Positions 53,985 to 62,262 of a stretch of 64,000 bases of DNA are shown here, in pieces. This DNA is from Pseudonocardia bannensis (GTDB lineage Bacteria; Actinomycetota; Actinomycetes; Mycobacteriales; Pseudonocardiaceae): positions 1 through 64,000 of the forward strand of contig NZ_JAAXKZ010000008.1 of the NCBI RefSeq assembly GCF_012911875.1. The letters run 5' to 3'. The notes beneath the pieces are model-generated. The model saw only the letters and a list, made by a program, of their open reading frames with translations, was not told the origin of the DNA and ran no database searches. Every line of letters starts with the position of its first letter. Position 1 is the stretch's first letter. Made by a program: the position numbers and the translations under genes.

Positions 53985-54830
53985 TCACTCGCCACCCATC
54001 GCGCGCAGCATCATCTCCAGCACCGCCTGGTCCGGGCACGGTGGCGGCTCGGCCCCGGCCAGGTTGCCGAGCATGTCGAACGCCTGTGCCACCGAGGCGC
54101 CGCTGATCACCGCGCTGTGCCCCGACGCGATGGTCGTCATGCCGTGGGCGCGGACCTGGCGGACGCACCGGGCGTACTTCTTCTTCTGGACCATGCTCAG
54201 CCACGGCGAGAGCGCGTGCAGGCCGAACATCACCATCCCGCCCCACCACGCCTCCGGGTCCAGGTCGGCGACGTCGCCGACCGGCGACGCGCCGGGACCA
54301 CCCGGCACCGGCGACGCGAAGGCGTCGGCCGCCCAGTAGACGCCGGTGCTCGTGTCGAACAGCCCGCGTGTGGCGGGCGAGTCGTAGACCGGTGGCCGGA
54401 CCGCGACCAGCGTGCGGTCGCCGGCGTCGAAGGACTCGCCGTCGTTGACCCAGCGGCAGCGGTTGAGATCGAAGTCGTAGGCGTTGGCGAACCGCTCCAC
54501 GAGCGTCCAGCTGCAGACCAGGGTGGCGTTCGGACAGGCGTCCATGACCTGGGCCAGGTTGCCGGTGTGGTCGGAGTCGTCGTGGGTGAGGAACACCCAG
54601 CGCACGTCCTGCGGTTCGACGAGGCCGAAGACGTCCTGCAGCCACGCCTCCCGGTTCCGCGCCGAGCCGGTGTCGACGATGATCGGCTCGGCCCCCTGGA
54701 TGACCATGGAATTGAGGTAGACCGAGAGGGGCTGGCCGAGCGCGTGCTGGACGTCCTGGATGAGATGGGTTCCCGGAGCGATCTTCCTGGGCGCCAGGTG
54801 CACGCGGACGTCGTCGTCGGCGAGGGTCAT
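53985..54830 (-). CDS. MBL-fold metallo-hydrolase
   Basis: 281 residues. The metal motif is FLTHDDSDHTGNLAQ (HxDxDH with the first His replaced in register as HDDSDH), preceded by IIVDTGSARN and followed by YWAADAFASPVPG and a late ASGHSAVISG. The HDDSDHxGN form resembles the flavodiiron/ODP-type MBL branch rather than beta-lactamases. Fe or Zn binding is expected; substrate unknown. GGAGG 8 bp upstream of the ATG. In line with the ligase and GntR genes on the same strand. Confidence 0.85.
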   Translation of the reverse strand: MTLADDDVRVHLAPRKIAPGTHLIQDVQHALGQPLSVYLNSMVIQGAEPIIVDTGSARNREAWLQDVFGLVEPQDVRWVFLTHDDSDHTGNLAQVMDACPNATLVCSWTLVERFANAYDFDLNRCRWVNDGESFDAGDRTLVAVRPPVYDSPATRGLFDTSTGVYWAADAFASPVPGGPGASPVGDVADLDPEAWWGGMVMFGLHALSPWLSMVQKKKYARCVRQVRAHGMTTIASGHSAVISGASVAQAFDMLGNLAGAEPPPCPDQAVLEMMLRAMGGE

Positions 54831-54875
54831 GGTCTCGACCTCCGAATTCCTGAAGTGGACCGGAGCGGGAGCCGC

Positions 54876-56414
54876 TCAGGCCGGGGTCAGCTGTTCGAGA
54901 TCGGTCTCCCCGCTGGTCCGATCGGTCGGAAGCTGCTTCTTGGCGATCTTCTGGGTCTCGGTCAGCGGCCAGGCGTCCACGAACTCGACGTAGCGCGGCC
55001 GCTTGTACGGCGGCAGCCGGTGCTCGCACCAGTCCCGCAGTTCCTCCGGCGTCACCGCGGCCCCCGGCCGGAGCATCACGAAGGCCTTGACGTCCTCCTC
55101 GGTGAGCGGCGACGGCACGCCGATCACCGCGCTGGAGGACACCGCGGGATGGGCGTCGATGACGATCTCGACGTCCGCCGGGGACAGGTTCTCCCCGCGG
55201 CGGCGGATCATCTCCTTCATCCGGCCGGCGAAGTAGTGGTTGCCGTGCTCGTCGCGGAAGGCCAGGTCACCGGTGTGCAGCCAGCCGTCGCGCAGCACCG
55301 CGGCCGACTCCTCGGGCATGTTGTGGTAACCCGGGGTGGTAGCGGGATTGCGCAGCAGCAGCTCGCCGGGCTCGCCGACCGGAACGTCCGCGCCGGTCGC
55401 GTCGACGATCCGCGACTCGTTGATGGTGCCCAGCCTCGGGTGCTGCCGCGGCCGCCCCATCGACCCGTACGCCGTGGGCTCGTCGATCGGCACGATGAGG
55501 CCGTAGGGGGTCTCGGACAGCGCGTAGCCGATCACCAGACGCAGGCCGAAGCGGTCCTCGATCTCGCGGTGCCGCTCCTCCTTCGGCGCGGGCGCCGAGT
55601 AGCAGAACCGCAGCGAGTGGTCCCGCTCGGCGGGCGACGGCTCGCGCTCCATCAGGATCTCGACCATGGCGCCGATGGCGTTGAACACCGTCGCGCCGTA
55701 GTCCTTCGCGGTCTGCCAGAACGTGCTGGCCGAGAAGTGCGGCAGCAGGGCCAGCCCCGCGCCGCACCCGTACGACCCGAGCGTGGAGTAGGCCTGGGCG
55801 TTGAGATGTGACAGCGGCAGCGTCGTGAGCAGCACGTCGTCGGCGGTGAGACCCAGCCAGTACGGGTAGCCCTCGGCGGCCATCGTGTACATGCCGTGGG
55901 TCTCGATGATGAACTTCGGGCGGCCGGTGCTGCCCGAGCTCTGGATGTAGGACGCCGGCTGGCCGGGCGTACAGACCGCGGGCTCGGCGGGCTCGGCCAG
56001 GCACAGCGTCGCCACGTCCACCGCGGCCACCGAGTCGGGCACCGGCATCCCGGCAGGGCCGACGACCAGGGTCGCCCCGGTCTCCTCGACCACCGCGCCG
56101 AGTTCGGACTCCGCGGCCTTCGGGTTCATCGCAACGCTGACCGCCCCGGTCAGCACCACGCCCAGCCAGGCCCGCAGGAACTCCAGGCCGTTGGGCAGCA
56201 CGATGACCACCCGGTCCCCCGGCGCGACACCGCGCTCGCGCAGCCCACCGGCGCAGCGACGGGCATCGGCGTACATCTCGGCCCGGGTGGCGGAGCCGTC
56301 GGGGGTGCGGCACCAGGGGATGTCCGGCCAGCGCCGCGCGCCCTGCTCGAGGAACTCCGGCAGCGTCAGCACCTCGCCCACGCCGCTGTCCATCGTCTCG
56401 TCGGTGGTCCTCAT
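54876..56414 (-). CDS. AMP-dependent acyl-CoA ligase
   Basis: 512 residues: IQSSGSTGRPKFIIETH (P-loop), GYALSETPYG, WLHTGDLAF, GRMKEMIRRRGENLSPADVE and a C-terminal TETQKIAKKQL holding the catalytic Lys. Similar to crotonobetaine/carnitine- and benzoate-type ligases. It should activate the acid substrate or an intermediate of the pathway encoded by this island. GGAGG precedes the ATG by 6 bp. It follows the flavoprotein gene by 39 bp. Confidence 0.9.
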   Translation of the reverse strand: MRTTDETMDSGVGEVLTLPEFLEQGARRWPDIPWCRTPDGSATRAEMYADARRCAGGLRERGVAPGDRVVIVLPNGLEFLRAWLGVVLTGAVSVAMNPKAAESELGAVVEETGATLVVGPAGMPVPDSVAAVDVATLCLAEPAEPAVCTPGQPASYIQSSGSTGRPKFIIETHGMYTMAAEGYPYWLGLTADDVLLTTLPLSHLNAQAYSTLGSYGCGAGLALLPHFSASTFWQTAKDYGATVFNAIGAMVEILMEREPSPAERDHSLRFCYSAPAPKEERHREIEDRFGLRLVIGYALSETPYGLIVPIDEPTAYGSMGRPRQHPRLGTINESRIVDATGADVPVGEPGELLLRNPATTPGYHNMPEESAAVLRDGWLHTGDLAFRDEHGNHYFAGRMKEMIRRRGENLSPADVEIVIDAHPAVSSSAVIGVPSPLTEEDVKAFVMLRPGAAVTPEELRDWCEHRLPPYKRPRYVEFVDAWPLTETQKIAKKQLPTDRTSGETDLEQLTPA

Positions 56415-56453
56415 CCGTTTCCTCCGTGGGTCCGCGCCGGAAGCGGTGTCGCG

Positions 56454-57665
56454 CTACAGCAGGGGCGAGTTGGGCTCCAGCCCACACAGCGCGCGCCCGT
56501 AGAACTCCAGGCCACTCGTCGGCGACATGATCGCGTGCACCTTGAGCGCGGCGGCGTCCCGCGCGATCCGCTGCATGGGCGAGCTGCGATGGATCGCCGA
56601 CGCGCCGGACGCGGCCCGCAGGATCTCCACCGCCTCGGAGTACAGCTGGGTCGCGTACGCAACCTGCGCCCACAGCTGTGCGTGCTCACCGACCGCGTAC
56701 GCCGACCCCTCCGCGGCGTGCCGGTCGACGATGTCGGCGACCTCGAAGGTCAGGTGGTCGGCCGCCCGGATCCGCATCGCGGCCTCGGCAGCCTGGTGGT
56801 GACGGATCGGGGCCTGGCTCTGGTCCCCGTAGGTGGTGTAGGTGATCGGCCGCCCCGGCAGCCGCTCGAGGAACAGGTCCAGCGCCGCCTTGGCCACCCC
56901 CGGGAAGCCCAGCGAGCCGGTGGTCAGGATCGTCGAGATGATCGGCGTCCGGTACAACGGCGAGTCCGCGTTGCGGACGGTCTTGAACCGGCCCTCCTTG
57001 GCGTCGCCGAAGTGCATCATCCGCTCGGCGGGGACGTAGATGTCCTCCCCGATCACGGTGTTGCTGCCGGTTCCGCACAGGCCGCTGGTCTGCCAGTCGT
57101 CGACGATCGTCATGCCCTCGTAGGGCACGAGGAACATGCCGAATCCGGGTGCTTCGGACTCCGGGTCGATGACAGCGCTGCGGATCGCCCACTTCGCGTG
57201 CGCGCAGCCGGTGTTGAACGGCCAGCGCCCGCTGAGCCGGTACCCGTCCCCGTCGGAGATCGCGACGGTCCCGCCGAGGGGGAACGACACGGTGATCCGG
57301 ACGTCGGGGTCGGCACCGAAGATCTCGTCCTGCACCTCGTCGGGGAACAGCGAGGCGAACAGTGTCCCGTCGCTCCACAGACCCGAGACCCATGCGGTGG
57401 ACGAGCAGCCCTTGCCCAGCTCGCTGTAGACGGCGACCTTCGTGTGCGTGTCGGCCTCGTAGCCACCGAATCGGCGGGGAAGGGTGAGCTTCAGCAGGCC
57501 GGCGTCGACCAGGGCGTCGACGTTCTCCTTCGGGAGCCGGCCCTCGTTCTCGCAGCGCTCGGCGTTCTGTCGGAGCAGGGGGACCAGCGCAGCCGCACGC
57601 GCGACGAGCTCCTCCCGCGTCGGCGATGTGGTCGTATGCGAACTGCCGGCGGTCATCGTGCTCAT
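56454..57665 (-). CDS. Acyl-CoA dehydrogenase-fold flavoprotein (group D monooxygenase/HsaA-like)
   Basis: 403 residues with the acyl-CoA dehydrogenase fold: LRQNAERCENEGRLPKENVDALVDAGLLKLTLPRRFGG (N-terminal helices), WQTSGLCGTGSNTVIGEDIYVPAER (middle domain) and a C-terminal Acyl-CoA_dh_2 domain. No catalytic Glu typical of true dehydrogenases is obvious. This branch includes HsaA, HpaB-like and DszC oxygenases that use reduced flavin. It is closely similar to the protein at 62263 along its whole length. Start at MSTMTAGSS with GGAGG upstream. Confidence 0.87.
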   Translation of the reverse strand: MSTMTAGSSHTTTSPTREELVARAAALVPLLRQNAERCENEGRLPKENVDALVDAGLLKLTLPRRFGGYEADTHTKVAVYSELGKGCSSTAWVSGLWSDGTLFASLFPDEVQDEIFGADPDVRITVSFPLGGTVAISDGDGYRLSGRWPFNTGCAHAKWAIRSAVIDPESEAPGFGMFLVPYEGMTIVDDWQTSGLCGTGSNTVIGEDIYVPAERMMHFGDAKEGRFKTVRNADSPLYRTPIISTILTTGSLGFPGVAKAALDLFLERLPGRPITYTTYGDQSQAPIRHHQAAEAAMRIRAADHLTFEVADIVDRHAAEGSAYAVGEHAQLWAQVAYATQLYSEAVEILRAASGASAIHRSSPMQRIARDAAALKVHAIMSPTSGLEFYGRALCGLEPNSPLL

Positions 57666-57792
57666 GGGAGGTCCTCCACTTCGTCGGGGAGTCGCCGCAG
57701 GGGTCGGCAGGGTGGCCGGCCGGGGCGCCGCCGACCGGCTCGGGTCCCCGGAGGCCGGGGACCCGAGCTGACGACCGCGATGCCGGGTGGGA

Positions 57793-58638
57793 TCAGATGG
57801 TGAAGAACAGCTTGCGGAAGTTGTCGATCGCGGCCTGGTCGCCGCTGGCCTGGCCACCCTGCAGACGCTGGTAGACGTCCAGGCAGAACTCGTGGCAGGG
57901 GAAGGTGAACGACGCGTCGGCCCTTTCCGGCGCACCGGGGGCGAAGGTCAGCGCCCCGTCGGCGATCCGCACCGTCCAGTGCTCGTCGTCGGTCGTGGAG
58001 ATCTGGACGTCCACGGTGAGGTCCAGGCCCTCGGCCAGCTCGGGGGCGAAGCAGATCTGCATCAGGCCGAACATGAAGGGCACCAGGGTGTCCGACGCCT
58101 CGAGGTCGACGAACGCCTCCTTGCCCAGCGCCTTGCGCAGGTCCCAGTTGTGCACCGAGTAGTCCATCAACTGGAACGCCGCCATCATGAACGCCGGGAC
58201 CGGGCCGACCCACTTGTGCGGGACCAGGCGGCCGGCCCACTCGTCCTCGGTGAGCCGGTCGAAGTAGGAGAACAGCAGCTCGGTGCAGGCGTCGAGGCGG
58301 CCGAGGACTTCCCACCGGTAGACGTCGCGGTACTCCAGCGCGCTCTTGCCGAGGCCTTCCCCGTAGGCCCGCATACCGCGCGGCTCCTCGGTCGGCCAGC
58401 CGTACTCGCCCTGCTTGAAGTAGCCCAGGTAGCAGTACGCGGCGTCCAGGAGGTGCCCGGCCATGTCCCGGACCTCCCACATGTCACAGGGTGTCTGGGC
58501 GTGCCACTCCTGCTCGCTGGCGGCCACGAGCATGTCGAAGGCCTGCTTGTACTCCTGGCGGATCAACCGGATCAGGGTGTCCTTGCCGGCGTACTGGGTG
58601 ACGTCGACGCGGGCGGGCGGGGAAGAGGTTGTCGTCAT
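57793..58638 (-). CDS. Maleylpyruvate isomerase-family mycothiol-dependent enzyme
   Basis: 281 residues: an N-terminal DinB/MDMPI domain (WHAQTPCDMWEVRDMAGHLLDAAYCYLGY and MDYSVHNWDLRKALG, providing the metal-binding His/Asp residues) and a C-terminal SCP2-like domain (ADASFTFPCHEFCLDVYQRLQGG). The family uses mycothiol, as in gentisate-pathway maleylpyruvate isomerase. A role in isomerising a ring-cleavage product or conjugating an electrophile fits its neighbours. A 127-bp gap precedes the flavoprotein gene; 54 bp follow the VOC gene. Confidence 0.85.
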   Translation of the reverse strand: MTTTSSPPARVDVTQYAGKDTLIRLIRQEYKQAFDMLVAASEQEWHAQTPCDMWEVRDMAGHLLDAAYCYLGYFKQGEYGWPTEEPRGMRAYGEGLGKSALEYRDVYRWEVLGRLDACTELLFSYFDRLTEDEWAGRLVPHKWVGPVPAFMMAAFQLMDYSVHNWDLRKALGKEAFVDLEASDTLVPFMFGLMQICFAPELAEGLDLTVDVQISTTDDEHWTVRIADGALTFAPGAPERADASFTFPCHEFCLDVYQRLQGGQASGDQAAIDNFRKLFFTI

Positions 58639-58692
58639 TGAGAACTCCTCACGGGGAACGGGGCCCGGATACGGGTGCGCGGGCGGGTCTCG

Positions 58693-59175
58693 TCAGGTGC
58701 CGGCGGCCACGGACGGGACCGGCGCCTTGTCCTCGAACAGCGGCTCGGCCTCGAGGTCCCGCTTCCAGACGGAGAACTCGAGCGAGATGCCGTTGGGGTC
58801 GGTGCAGTACAGCGACCGGATGAACCCGTGGTCCACGAGGTCGCTGGCGTCGATCCCGTGATCCCGCAACGAGGACTGCAGCTTGTCCAGGTCGGCGTCG
58901 GAGTCCACGGCGATCGAGACGTGGTCGAACAGGATGCCGGAGGCCGGGACGCCCGAGTCCTTCCGCGGCGGGAGCTCCACGTCCTTCCACTCGAAGAACG
59001 CCAGGGTGCTGCCGGGGCCCAGGCTGAAGAAGTAGTGCCGGTGCGGGTACTCCGCGTCGGGATCACCGGTCGTCCCGATCAGCTTCATCCCGACCACGTC
59101 CCGGTAGAACCGGACCGTCTTGTCCATGTCGTCGGTCACCAACGCGAGATGGTTGACGCCTCGATACGCGACCAC
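58693..59175 (-). CDS. VOC-family protein (glyoxalase/extradiol dioxygenase fold)
   Basis: 160 residues in two beta-alpha-beta3 modules. Potential metal ligands are in place: NHLALVTDD (His), LAFFEWKD (Glu), LFDHVSIAVD (His) and NGISLEFSVWKRD (Glu), the H-E-H-E set of metal-dependent VOC enzymes. YRDVVGMKLIG is the standard helix. Could be a dioxygenase, isomerase or lyase; the family is too broad to choose. Starts 45 bp after the SnoaL-like gene, same operon. Confidence 0.85.
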   Translation of the reverse strand: MVAYRGVNHLALVTDDMDKTVRFYRDVVGMKLIGTTGDPDAEYPHRHYFFSLGPGSTLAFFEWKDVELPPRKDSGVPASGILFDHVSIAVDSDADLDKLQSSLRDHGIDASDLVDHGFIRSLYCTDPNGISLEFSVWKRDLEAEPLFEDKAPVPSVAAGT

Positions 59176-59220
59176 TGCCCACGTTCCCTTCTGCTCGTTG
59201 CCACCCGTCGGCCACCCGGT

Positions 59221-59673
59221 TCACGAGACGTGGTCGACCGTCACGCCGATCTGGCGCAGCCAGGAATCACGGTCGAACAGGGTCCGTACCGTGATCACCT
59301 CTTCGCCTCTGGTCCGCACCAGCACGGCGCCCGGGACCTCGAAGCGCTCACCGGTGCCGTTGTATGCGATATCCCGCCATGTGAGCCGGCCCGTGAAGCT
59401 CCCGGTGAAGGCGACCTCCGCCAGAACCGCCCCGTTGTCCGCCGCGACCGGGCCCGAGACCACCGGCATCGACAGGTCGGGGAACGACGACATCGTGCGC
59501 TGGAAGTGGGCCACGGCAGCGTCTCTGGACTGCACGGGTACCGGCCGGAACAGCGAGTGCACCGTGACGTCCGGGGCCAGCACCGCGCCCAGTTCGACGA
59601 GATCACAGCTCTCGTGCGCGGCATACCACCGGTCGAACACCCGGAGCGCCAGGTCTTCGTGAGTCACCGTCAC
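59221..59673 (-). CDS. SnoaL/NTF2-like protein
   Basis: 150 residues of the SnoaL-like NTF2 fold: RVFDRWYAAHESCDLVELGAVLAPDVTVHS, FQRTMSSFPDLSMPV and VPGAVLVRTRGEEVITVRTLFDRDSWLRQIG. Members are isomerases, cyclases or hydrolases, or lack activity. First gene of the operon. The promoter at 59709-59737 puts the transcript start at about 59702, which rules out the ATG at 59724; I use the GTG at 59673, with GGGGG upstream. Confidence 0.8.
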   Translation of the reverse strand: MTVTHEDLALRVFDRWYAAHESCDLVELGAVLAPDVTVHSLFRPVPVQSRDAAVAHFQRTMSSFPDLSMPVVSGPVAADNGAVLAEVAFTGSFTGRLTWRDIAYNGTGERFEVPGAVLVRTRGEEVITVRTLFDRDSWLRQIGVTVDHVS

Positions 59674-59684
59674 CGACGCCCCCG

Positions 59685-59737
59685 GTTGTATACGATCTGA
59701 TAGCGTGGACGTTAGCGGGATCACTAATCCGCGTCAA
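59685..59737 (-). promoter_or_regulatory. Promoter of the SnoaL-VOC operon with GntR-like operator
   Basis: Minus strand: -35 TTGACG (59732-59737), 17 bp, -10 TAACGT (59709-59714). Downstream lies GATCGTATACAAC (59685-59697; plus strand GTTGTATACGATC) with the central palindrome GTATAC. The same 13-mer with the same promoter spacing is found at 63611. FCD-type GntR proteins commonly bind TNGTATACNA-like sites. Confidence 0.72.
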
Positions 59738-59862
59738 CGACGCGAGCAGCGGAATGCCCTGGACGTGGCTCGGCCACCCGGCCCGCGCACGGGCCCGCGG
59801 CGACTCGGTGTGGAGGTGCGGGTGCACAGCAGATGCCACGACGGCCCGGCGGATCCGGGTCC

Positions 59863-61032
59863 ATGCTGAGCGCGGACGGGCCGGCGATCGTCGGCATCGG
59901 CGAGGAGCTCACCCGCGACGCGGGAGGCCGCAGCGGCCTCGAACTGCAGGCCGGCGCGGTGCGCGCGGCCGTCGCGGACGCCGGGCTGAGCCTGGCGGAC
60001 GTGGACGCCGTCTACGCGCTGCCGCCCTACTCCGACGCCCACTCCATGTTCGCGCTGACCCTGGCCGAGCACCTCGGCGTCCGCGGCAGCGCCGCGGTCA
60101 CCGTGGACGCCGGCGGGACGGTCTCCCCGATCACCATGCTCCTGCAGGCCGCGCTGGCGATCCGGCACGGCGCGCACGGCACCGCGGTCTGCGTGTTCGG
60201 TGAGGCGGCGCGGACCGGGCGGCGGCACACCGGGACCGGCTGGACACTCGGCGCGGCCATGGGCACCGAGGAGTTCGAGGAGCCGTTCGGCGCGGTCGGT
60301 TTCGTGGTGCCCTACGCCCTGCTCGCCTCCCGCTACCTTCACGAGTACGGGGCGACGCGCAGCGCCTTCGCGGCCGTCGCGATGAGCGCGCGGCAGCACG
60401 CGGCGTTGCATCCCCTGGCGCTGATGCGGGACCGGCCGATGACCGCGCACGACTACGACGACGCGCCGATGGTCTCGGACCCGCTGTGCCTGCTGGACTG
60501 CTCGGTGATCGCCGACGGCGCCGGGGCCGTGGTCGTCTGCGCCGCCGACCAGGCCCGCGACCTGGTTCATCCGCCGGTCACCCTGGCCGGGATCGGGACG
60601 TCGGTGACGCACAAGAACGTCAACCAGCTGCCGCCGTTGTCCGCGCTCGGCATGCGGGAGGCGGCCGACAAGGCCTACCGCGGCAGCGGGCTGACGGCCG
60701 GCGACATCGACGTGGCCCTGGTTCACGACGCCTTCACGGTCTCGACCCTGCTGACGGTCGAGGGCCTCGGGCTCTGCGGTGCGGGTGAGGGTGCGGACTA
60801 CGCGCGCGAGGGCGGGCTCGACCTCGGCGGGCCCTGCCCGGTCAACCCTCATGGTGGGCTGCTCTCCCAGGGCCATCTGGGCGGGATCCTGCACCTGACG
60901 GAGGCGGTCGTCCAGCTCCGGGGCACAGCGGGGCCACGCCAGGTCCCCGGGGCCCGGGTGGCCGCGGTCGCCGGCAACGGAGCCGTGTTCGGCACGTGCG
61001 GGGTGCTGCTGCTGAGCGGGGCGGACCGGTGA
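59863..61032 (+). CDS. Thiolase family protein (SCP-x/lipid-transfer thiolase type)
   Basis: 389 residues. Thiolase-fold elements: VDAGGTVSPITMLLQAALAIRHGAHGTAVCVFGE, SRYLHEYGATRSAFAAVAMSARQHAALHP, IADGAGAVVVCAAD, VHDAFTVSTLLTVEGLGLCGAGEGADYAREG and NPHGGLLSQGHLGG, the last typical of SCP-x-like thiolases. The nucleophilic Cys of degradative thiolases is not in its standard context, as usual in this group, which works with a DUF35 partner. Start at MLSADGPAIVG; an ATG 10 codons upstream is possible. GTGA overlap with the DUF35 gene. Confidence 0.87.
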   Translation: MLSADGPAIVGIGEELTRDAGGRSGLELQAGAVRAAVADAGLSLADVDAVYALPPYSDAHSMFALTLAEHLGVRGSAAVTVDAGGTVSPITMLLQAALAIRHGAHGTAVCVFGEAARTGRRHTGTGWTLGAAMGTEEFEEPFGAVGFVVPYALLASRYLHEYGATRSAFAAVAMSARQHAALHPLALMRDRPMTAHDYDDAPMVSDPLCLLDCSVIADGAGAVVVCAADQARDLVHPPVTLAGIGTSVTHKNVNQLPPLSALGMREAADKAYRGSGLTAGDIDVALVHDAFTVSTLLTVEGLGLCGAGEGADYAREGGLDLGGPCPVNPHGGLLSQGHLGGILHLTEAVVQLRGTAGPRQVPGARVAAVAGNGAVFGTCGVLLLSGADR

Positions 61033-61454
61033 GCGGGACCGCCCCCCAGCGCATGGCGGGCAAGCCCGTTCCCGAGCCCTCGGTCACCTCACGGCCTTTC
61101 TGGGAGGGGTGTGCCGCCGGGGAACTGCGGCTGCCGCGCTGCCGCGCCTGCGACGGCGTGCACTTCTACCCCCGTTCCGCGTGCCCGGCCTGCGGCGGCA
61201 CCGATCTGGACTGGGTCCGCTCGGCGGGCACCGGCACCGTCTACGCCACGACCGTCGTGCACCGCTCGTTCTGGGGTGACGCGTGGGCCGACGACGTCCC
61301 CTACAACGTCGCGATGATCGAGCTCGACGAGGGCGTGCGCATGGTGTCGGCGGTTGTGGGCGTGCCCGCCGACCAGGTGCACATCGGCATGCGGGTCGGC
61401 GTGACCTTCGTACCCCGCGGGGATACTCACCTGCCGTTCTTCGAGCGGCGTTAG
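61029..61454 (+). CDS. DUF35 Zn-ribbon/OB-fold protein, thiolase partner
   Basis: 141 residues: rubredoxin-like zinc ribbon LPRCRACDGVHFYPRSACPACGGTDLDW (four Cys) followed by an OB-fold (GTGTVYATTVVHRSFWG, PYNVAMIELDEGVRMVSAVVG). Such proteins form complexes with SCP-x thiolases or aldolases acting on acyl-CoAs. GTG start overlaps the thiolase stop by four bases, supporting a complex. Confidence 0.9.
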   Translation: MSGTAPQRMAGKPVPEPSVTSRPFWEGCAAGELRLPRCRACDGVHFYPRSACPACGGTDLDWVRSAGTGTVYATTVVHRSFWGDAWADDVPYNVAMIELDEGVRMVSAVVGVPADQVHIGMRVGVTFVPRGDTHLPFFERR

Positions 61455-61494
61455 TGTTCGTCAACGACGGATTGCGGGTCGGCGAAGGGAATCG

Positions 61495-62169
61495 ATGATG
61501 CGCGCGGCCGCCGTGGCCTACCAGGCCATACAATGCGGCATCACCGAAGGCGACTACCCGCCGGGCAGCTGGATCCGGGAGGACGAGGTGGCGGCCCGGG
61601 CCGGGGTCAGCCGAACGCCCGTGCGGGAGGCGCTGCGCAAGCTGCACTCCGAGGGCATCGTCGAGCTCCTGCCCAATCGCGGCGCGGTCGTCGTCGGCTG
61701 GACCTCGCACGACCTCGACGACATCTTCGACCTGCGGATGATGCTCGAGGGCTACGCCGTCCGACGGGTGGTCGAGGCCCCGAGGGGCGACATCGACCTC
61801 CCCGCGCTGAACGCGATGTGCACCGAGATGGAGCAGTTGCTCGACCAGGGCGGCACCGCGAACCACGACCGCATCGGCGAGCTCGCCGTGGCGTTTCACA
61901 GCGCGCTGCACCGGGCGTCGGGGAACCGGCAGCTGATGAGCATCCTCCCCGGACTCAACCAGGTCCCGCTCGTGCACACCGCCAACCGGCAGCGCACGCA
62001 CGAGCAGCTGGCCCGGAGCCTGACCCAGCACCGCGAGATCCTCGAGGCGATCACCGCCGGCGACGCCGACTGGGCCGAGGCGGTCATGCGTGCCCACGTC
62101 CGAGCCGCCCGGGCCGCCCTGCGCACCGAGGATTCACGGCCGGCCGACGTGCCGGCGCGCGAGGCCTGA
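61495..62169 (+). CDS. GntR-family regulator, FCD type
   Basis: 224 residues. Winged HTH (PPGSWIREDEVAARAGVSRTPVREALRKLHSEGIVELLPNRGAVV) and FCD domain (AVAFHSALHRASGNRQLMS, LTQHREILEAITAGDADWAEAVMRAHVRAAR). Very similar to the GntR at 53193, including AAAVAYQAIQ/AAAVAYKAMQ at the N-terminus and the VGWxxxDLDDIxDLRxMLEGYA segment. GAAGGG precedes the ATG. Co-directional with the thiolase pair, 40 bp away, and convergent with the second flavoprotein gene. Confidence 0.92.
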   Translation: MMRAAAVAYQAIQCGITEGDYPPGSWIREDEVAARAGVSRTPVREALRKLHSEGIVELLPNRGAVVVGWTSHDLDDIFDLRMMLEGYAVRRVVEAPRGDIDLPALNAMCTEMEQLLDQGGTANHDRIGELAVAFHSALHRASGNRQLMSILPGLNQVPLVHTANRQRTHEQLARSLTQHREILEAITAGDADWAEAVMRAHVRAARAALRTEDSRPADVPAREA

Positions 62170-62262
62170 CGGCGCGCGGCGCCTGCTTGTCAGGGCGCCG
62201 CCCTGGGCGGCGGCCGACCGGCCCGCCCACGCGCTCCGGCGTGGACGGGCCCCGTCGCTCCG

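Noticed and set aside
59674-59724. Upstream ATG (59724) as the start of the SnoaL-like gene
   Set aside because: It would lie upstream of the proposed -10 box (59709-59714) and transcript start, so the later GTG is preferred.
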